Shown here: one piece after another, positions 46,075 to 64,000 of the stretch
How positions within the stretch are numbered: the stretch's first letter is position 1
Layout: every line of letters begins with the position of its first letter
Position numbers and translations under genes: made by a program
Origin: Tetradesmus obliquus
Lineage: Eukaryota; Chlorophyta; Chlorophyceae; Sphaeropleales; Scenedesmaceae
NCBI GenBank assembly: GCA_030272155.1
Contig: CP126191.1
Location: forward strand, 1,200,501-1,264,500
Direction of reading: 5' to 3'
DNA: 64,000 nt
Notes under the pieces: model-generated
What the model saw: the letters and a program-made list of their open reading frames with translations, nothing else
What the model was told of the DNA's origin: nothing
Databases searched by the model: none

Positions 46075-48159
46075 ATGAAGGCCGCTGCGCTAGTGGCTCT
46101 TTTCGTGCTAGGCGCCGTCTGTGAGTCCTTTTTTGCTGTATGAAACGATTGTGATTTGTAGGAAGCGCAGCAGGAATGTAGCAGCAAACCAAAGCATCGA
46201 CCCGACCGCATCTCCTGTTCTCCTGAGAACCGGGGATGTCACGAGTACGGGACAGCTCGACTCATGTGCGCTACGTTAATCGCACTCATTAAATTGCAAC
46301 GTGTTGTCTGTATGCAGGCGTGCAGGCGCAGCTGCCACCTGGTCTCCAGGACGTGCTGAGCAACATCGGCAGCCAAGCAGCAGAGCAGGTGCGCGCCAGG
46401 CATCACCGATCAAGCTCCAGTTACACGTTCTGAACTCAGAACATCGGGTGCAAGCTCAGCAGCAACACGCCTGAGTTCCATCTGCCGGCATCGCGCCAAG
46501 CTGCTGCGCCACGCGCTTGCGCAGAACCTGTCAGCAGCGTGCTACGACATCATCACATACATTGCTTCGTGTCCAATAACATCCATCGTTAACCCTGCAC
46601 CATTGCTTGCCTTGCAGGTTGTGAAGCAGAGTGGTGATCAGGGTGCAGCCAATGTTGCAGCCAAGCAGGCCTCAGAGGCTGCCAAGACGGCTGCAATGAA
46701 GGCCCTGCAGGACGGCGGCAACCAGCAGTCAGCGCTGGATGCAGCAAAGAAGGCAGGCCAGGAGGCTGCCAAGCAGGTGACCTGGCATGCTGCCGCAGCG
46801 CTGCTCACAGTACTGCTGCTGCTGCTTGTGATGGTGTTGATGCTTGCACTCAACGACATCAGCATCAGCAGCAACAGTAGCAGCCTCAACCAGCAATTGC
46901 AGTATCTGTGATGTTGATCGTAGCTGCTATGATCCACTGAATTGTCGGCAATGTGCCAACAATGGGGTAGTAACACCACATCATCAGAACAATGTGTTGC
47001 AGTCCATGTGCCCTGCAGCAGAGCTACGCCTGTTCCTTCCTATCCCATCAGCTGCATGCACATTCACCTCTGCTGCTGGTCCTCATTCACACCGCAGGCC
47101 GCCTCCAACGTCCCCGCCCTTGCTAAGCAGTCCAACCCCTCCGGTGTCACCGGCATCGCCCCCGAGGTCCAGTCTGCAGTCTCCAAGGCAGCACAGCAGG
47201 CAGCAGAGGCCGTCGTGAAGCAGGGAGGTGACAAGGCAGCAGCCAACGCCGCAGCACAGAAGGCCTCAGCCGCCGCCGTGTCTGCATATACAAAGCTGCA
47301 GAAGGACAACCCCAACACCCCTCCCGCTACCCTGGCCCAGGTTGCCAGCGATGCTGCTCAGCCAGTGGTGAACCAGATCGCTAAGGGCGCACCAGTGGAG
47401 GCCACACCCGCACCCGCTGCTGCCGCACCCGCTGCTGCCGAGCCCGCTGCTGCTGATGCACCAGCGCCAGCTGCCGGTGGTGTCGGCCCTGGCGCCGCTG
47501 CTGCTGCTGCAGCTGCTGAGCCCGCTGCTCCCGCTGACCTGCCGCCTCTGGCCAATGTGACTGAGAAGGCCACTGCTGAGAGCCTGCCCAAGCAGGCCAA
47601 GCTCAACGTGACTGGTGAGGGGACAATGCTGGCTGCAGCATATGAAGTTTGGTTCAGTGGCTGCATAGCTGCAGCATGTGAAGTTTGCAGCTGCTGTAGT
47701 GTCAAGCTGTGCTTCTGTCACAAAGCAGATCGATACGCAGCACAAGCAATTGGCGGCGTCATCGTTGCAGCGTACATAGGATTATGATGTTGGTTATGCT
47801 TTGATCAGCATTTCCACAGCACGCACCAGCAACAGAGCCATGTCATTCTAACAGTCCACAGTTTTTTTCAGCCAGTTCAACTCATTGACATGCGTCCGCT
47901 GCTGCTCTGCGCCCTGCCACCATGCTGCCGCCCACCGCTCCCTACAACAGCCTCTGAGGCCAACGCCACAGCTGCTGCTCCCGGCGAGCTTCCTGCTGAG
48001 GTGCCCGCTGGCAATGCCACCAACGCCACCACAGCATCCCGCGAGGCTCCTGCAGCCAATGAGACCATTGCCACCCCTAAGGCCCCCAGCAGCGCTGCCA
48101 CTGCTGTTGCCGGCTTTGTGAGCATGGCTGCTGCCGCCCTGGTGGCCCTGATGCTGTAA
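46075..48159 (+). CDS. Ala-rich secreted protein, probably GPI-anchored
   Basis: Exons are 46075-46120, 46318-46388, 46618-46776, 47098-47614 and 47951-48159, joining in phase to 333 residues with a TAA stop. Exon 1 encodes a short signal peptide (MKAAALVALFVLGAVC). The first half is Ala-rich and amphipathic, with roughly 11-residue periodicity (QASEAAKTAAMKALQDGG, SALDAAKKAGQEAAKQ, ANAAAQKASAAAVSAY), like LEA or alanine-rich helical proteins. A Pro/Ala linker (VEATPAPAAA) and N-glycosylation sites (NVT, NAT) follow. The C terminus is a hydrophobic tail (TAVAGFVSMAAAALVALML) with no cytosolic residues after it, typical of a GPI-attachment signal. A surface, arabinogalactan-like or stress-protective role is inference only; no family was recognised. 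The splice sites are unambiguous. Confidence 0.78.
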
Positions 48160-49689
48160 GCAGCCTGCTGCTGCTGCTGCATGTGAAATGCATACAGGAC
48201 GCCAAGGGTGGATGGTTACCCTGGCCGTGGGCCGTGAGGCGTTTTGAGTGACACTGACATGCCATGCTCTGTGAACAGCACGGGCTACTGTCAGCCGCAG
48301 TGGTGATGGTGGTGTGAATGCAGCCTGCAGTGCACTGTGAGGTGCGCTCAGGCGGCACTGCGGCATGTCAAGTTGCACAGATTTTGAGTCGGAGAAGTAG
48401 AGGTGGCAGCCACTCCAGCCACATGGTGGCACTGCCAATGTGCCACACTGCCAAAAAGGAATGAAACTTTTTTCACAATAATCTGTATGAGGTTGCCAGT
48501 TTTGCATATCATGCGGGTGCATACTGTTGTGCTGTGATTGATTGTGGGTTGCCCAGTACACCACTGGCATCGCTGCTCTGCGCGGTGTAAGCTTATTCTC
48601 TTGTTGTTTTTACGTGTTTGCCCTGGTTGCCAGTGCTCAGCCATATATACTCTGGCATGCTGCATGCCATACGGCTGTCTACAATACAATACAATACACT
48701 TTCGGGACTGAACCCGACCCCAGGCACTAGCCCAGCGAGCCGCTATTCCGCTCATGGGGGATAGTAGTAATTGTACCCAGTCTTTCCTTCGTTGTTTGGG
48801 CGATCGAAACCACCCGCGCAAGTCCGTCAATTCCAGTTGCTTTTTATCCCCAGCCACATTTCAAAGCAGCACATTTCAAAGGGACTGTGTCAGACAGCAG
48901 CAGACTGCTAGGCGGCCGGCATCCACCGGTAGAGCGTAACACGTGTGATGACGTCAGTTGCAGTTTTCACGGATCCGCAACAGCTGCTGCAATCAAGTGT
49001 CCCGTTTTGCAACTAGACGCTGGTACGACAGTCGTCACAAGCTAGCTGTGCATCCACACAATCAGTTTGGGCTCACATTGGCCCAGCACCCTTCGCAATC
49101 TGACGGTGTATGGCATACTTAAGCCGTGTTCCAACCTTAAGCGGTGTATTGAAGAGCAGCGCAAAACCAGAGACAATATGGGCTCAACGCAACTCCACTC
49201 AAAGTGCAAAGAACTTGTTGTCTCCATCATTTGCGCTGCACACAGAAGCACAGCATATGCTGTGACTGGTCAGGCGGCCAATACCCTGCAAAGACACCAC
49301 ATGCATCACCACGACATCACTGTGATGCGGCACACGCCCTTGCTGCCCATCCTGCGGCAGCAGCATCCTGCTGCTGGAAGTACCAGCGCACAGCAGGCGC
49401 AGCGCTGCCTGTTATACTTTGGCTACGCTCCGCAAACATAGAAGAAGAGTGTGGCGCTATGCAGCCAGCTGCCGTACCCAAATTAGCAGCGGCACCATCT
49501 ACGCCTCCACTGCACTGATACCGCTGTGCCGCAACACCAACAGCAACAACAGTCTCCACCAGGGAACCAGGTGCTTGAACACGGCGCTGGCGATAGGTGC
49601 AGCAGCACCATGAGTGAACACACTCAGCGCATATGCGCTGCAGCAGCCACACCACCACCAACAGTAGCAACAGCAGCAGTGGTGACAAT
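48160..49689. other. Convergent intergenic region
   Basis: Apart from the TGTAA at 48586 and a short TACAA repeat (48679-48698), nothing recognisable was seen. Several small open frames lack domains and splice-consistent extension. Confidence 0.4.
48586..48590 (+). terminator. Putative polyadenylation signal TGTAA
   Basis: The green-algal TGTAA signal lies 427 bases after the stop codon of the Ala-rich secreted protein gene. Confidence 0.4.
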
Positions 49690-49770
49690 CCCGTTTGCCT
49701 CGACAGCCTCCACGCCACAGAATCGTTGTACGTGACGCAAAGCGGCTCAATGCGCTCCAGCCTGTGCTGA
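49690..49770 (-). repeat. Diverged copy of the PRP22 C-terminal coding end
   Basis: It lies just beyond the stop codon. On the minus strand it encodes RIEPLCVTYNDSVAWRLSR, matching the true C terminus RIEPLYDKYNDPVAWRLSK (about 49820-49890). The spacing is about 125 bases. Confidence 0.78.
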
Positions 49771-49806
49771 ACCCTGCACCACACCCTTCGCTGAACCCCA
49801 CACCCC

Positions 49807-63023
<13,217 letters not shown>

Positions 63024-64000
63024 GCTGCTGCCACAAGGGCTGGGCAGCAGCCCACGCCCTCGGAGATGTTATCCGCTGATGTGTGGTTGGCAACAACCAC
63101 AACTCGTTATGATCGAAACATGGGCATGCCGAAGCAGCAGCTGCACAGCAGTGGCAAGTCACGGTGAAACTGCAAGTATGCTCCGAAGCTGACTGTGTAC
63201 TATGCGCATCAAGAAATGAAACAGCAGCTTACTATACGAGACACGAGGTTTGCTCATGCTGCTTGCTACAGCATGAGCTTATTGATGTGCACCCTGCAGA
63301 ACCCTGCCACAGTGTCGCCTGTCATAACACCTTGCAGGGAACAGGGCACTGAGAACATTTTGAAGGTCCTTAGCACGATACCCCAGGCCCCGTTACGCTA
63401 CGAGTTGGGTTTGGTATCTGTCACCATCCCTTCTGCAGTGGTTGCCACCTGCCTTGCATCGCAATCGCGTGACGCACGTGTTGCACCATCATGAGTTGAG
63501 GGGCTCATTTGAGCTGTACGGCATTTCTGTGTCATGCAATTTGCAAGCATCAATATAGTACGCATGTGTCACGCCGCTTCGCATCAGCGCGGTGCCTGCA
63601 TGGTGTTGCCACCAAAGACCATTGCAGGCACCATCGTAGCGTCTGAACATGACAGCGCAGCAACATCTGCCAGGCTAGTGCGGCGCTCTGTGCCCTGCAG
63701 CAAAGTGGCTTCATAGAGAGCCCATCAATGTTCTATGCATAGCCTTGTGATTCATGAAGACAGCGGAGCAACACTGCTGTCGCGCGCATGCCAAGGTCGG
63801 CATGGAAGAAGAGCATGCTCAGGTTCAATCTGAGAAGTTCTCAGGTTGACACCATTTTATCACAGGCTGGCAGAAGCACAACCCGCTAGGCTAAAGCCCA
63901 GGCACAGCAGGGGCCGTCTTCTGCTGATGTCACCGCACCCTGGGGTGCCCGCTGACCAGTGGTGTTCCGCAAGCTCTGCCTGCTTGTTCCCTATCAAGGG
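63024..64000. other. Upstream region of PRP22; no gene recognised
   Basis: It contains the presumed promoter and 5' UTR of the helicase gene. An open frame of about 99 codons (63195-63494, plus strand) shows no domain. Nothing else could be supported to the window end. Confidence 0.35.

Noticed and set aside
63195-63494. 99-codon plus-strand open frame upstream of PRP22
   Set aside because: No domain or splice support; could be a start of a gene outside the window but nothing shows it.

Overview
This window looks like nuclear DNA of a green alga. The genes are split by many short to medium introns with GT(G/A)(C/A)G donors and (T/G)GCAG acceptors. The sequence is saturated with CAG/CTG repeats, the proteins are very rich in Ala, Gln, Ser and Pro, and TGTAA polyadenylation-type motifs follow some genes. 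The style resembles Chlorophyceae, perhaps Sphaeropleales (Scenedesmus/Tetradesmus-like); that placement is an inference from style, not from a marker gene.

Layout: (1) 1-2052 (+), the 3' part of an unrecognised gene. (2) 3007-13093 (+), a large secreted protein with 13 EGF-like repeats, a Pro-rich stalk, a Gly/Tyr/Asn-rich segment and beta-sandwich-like repeats. (3) 15293-18571 (-), histidinol-phosphate aminotransferase with a plastid-type presequence. (4) 19323-23441 (+), a low-complexity coiled-coil protein with one C-terminal membrane segment. (5) 26355-29050 (-), a secreted protein built of Pro-Thr-Ile-Thr-Met repeats. (6) 32981-37263 (-), a large low-complexity single-pass membrane protein. 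(7) 38294-39987 (+), a RAB5IF-like small membrane protein. (8) 40979-45069 (-), a polyQ MYND-finger protein carrying a one-base frameshift. (9) 46075-48159 (+), an Ala-rich secreted, probably GPI-anchored protein. (10) 49807-63023 (-), the spliceosomal DEAH helicase PRP22/DHX8, resolved into 23 exons that sum to 1243 codons plus stop. Gene pairs 3/4, 6/7 and 8/9 are divergent and share upstream regions; pairs 2/3, 4/5, 7/8 and 9/10 are convergent. There is no operon-like organisation. The only thematic link is that genes 2, 5 and 9 (and possibly 6) encode secretory, wall-like or surface proteins.

The most unusual observation cuts across genes. Introns here repeatedly contain extra, partly decayed copies of the adjacent exon edge together with its splice site. 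Exon-end copies carrying a donor lie just downstream of the real exon, and exon-start copies carrying an acceptor lie just upstream. They come in tandem arrays of 2-4 with periods of roughly 100-250 bases. At least fifteen sites occur in the helicase gene, and others occur in the aminotransferase, RAB5IF-like, MYND and EGF genes. Coding-end copies also lie downstream of three stop codons. Some copies are complete AG-exon-GT cassettes that would stay in frame if spliced in (33 and 93 nt); others would introduce a stop (62 nt). A second recurrent feature is long (CTG)n on the sense strand immediately upstream of 3' splice sites, whichever genomic strand the gene is on.
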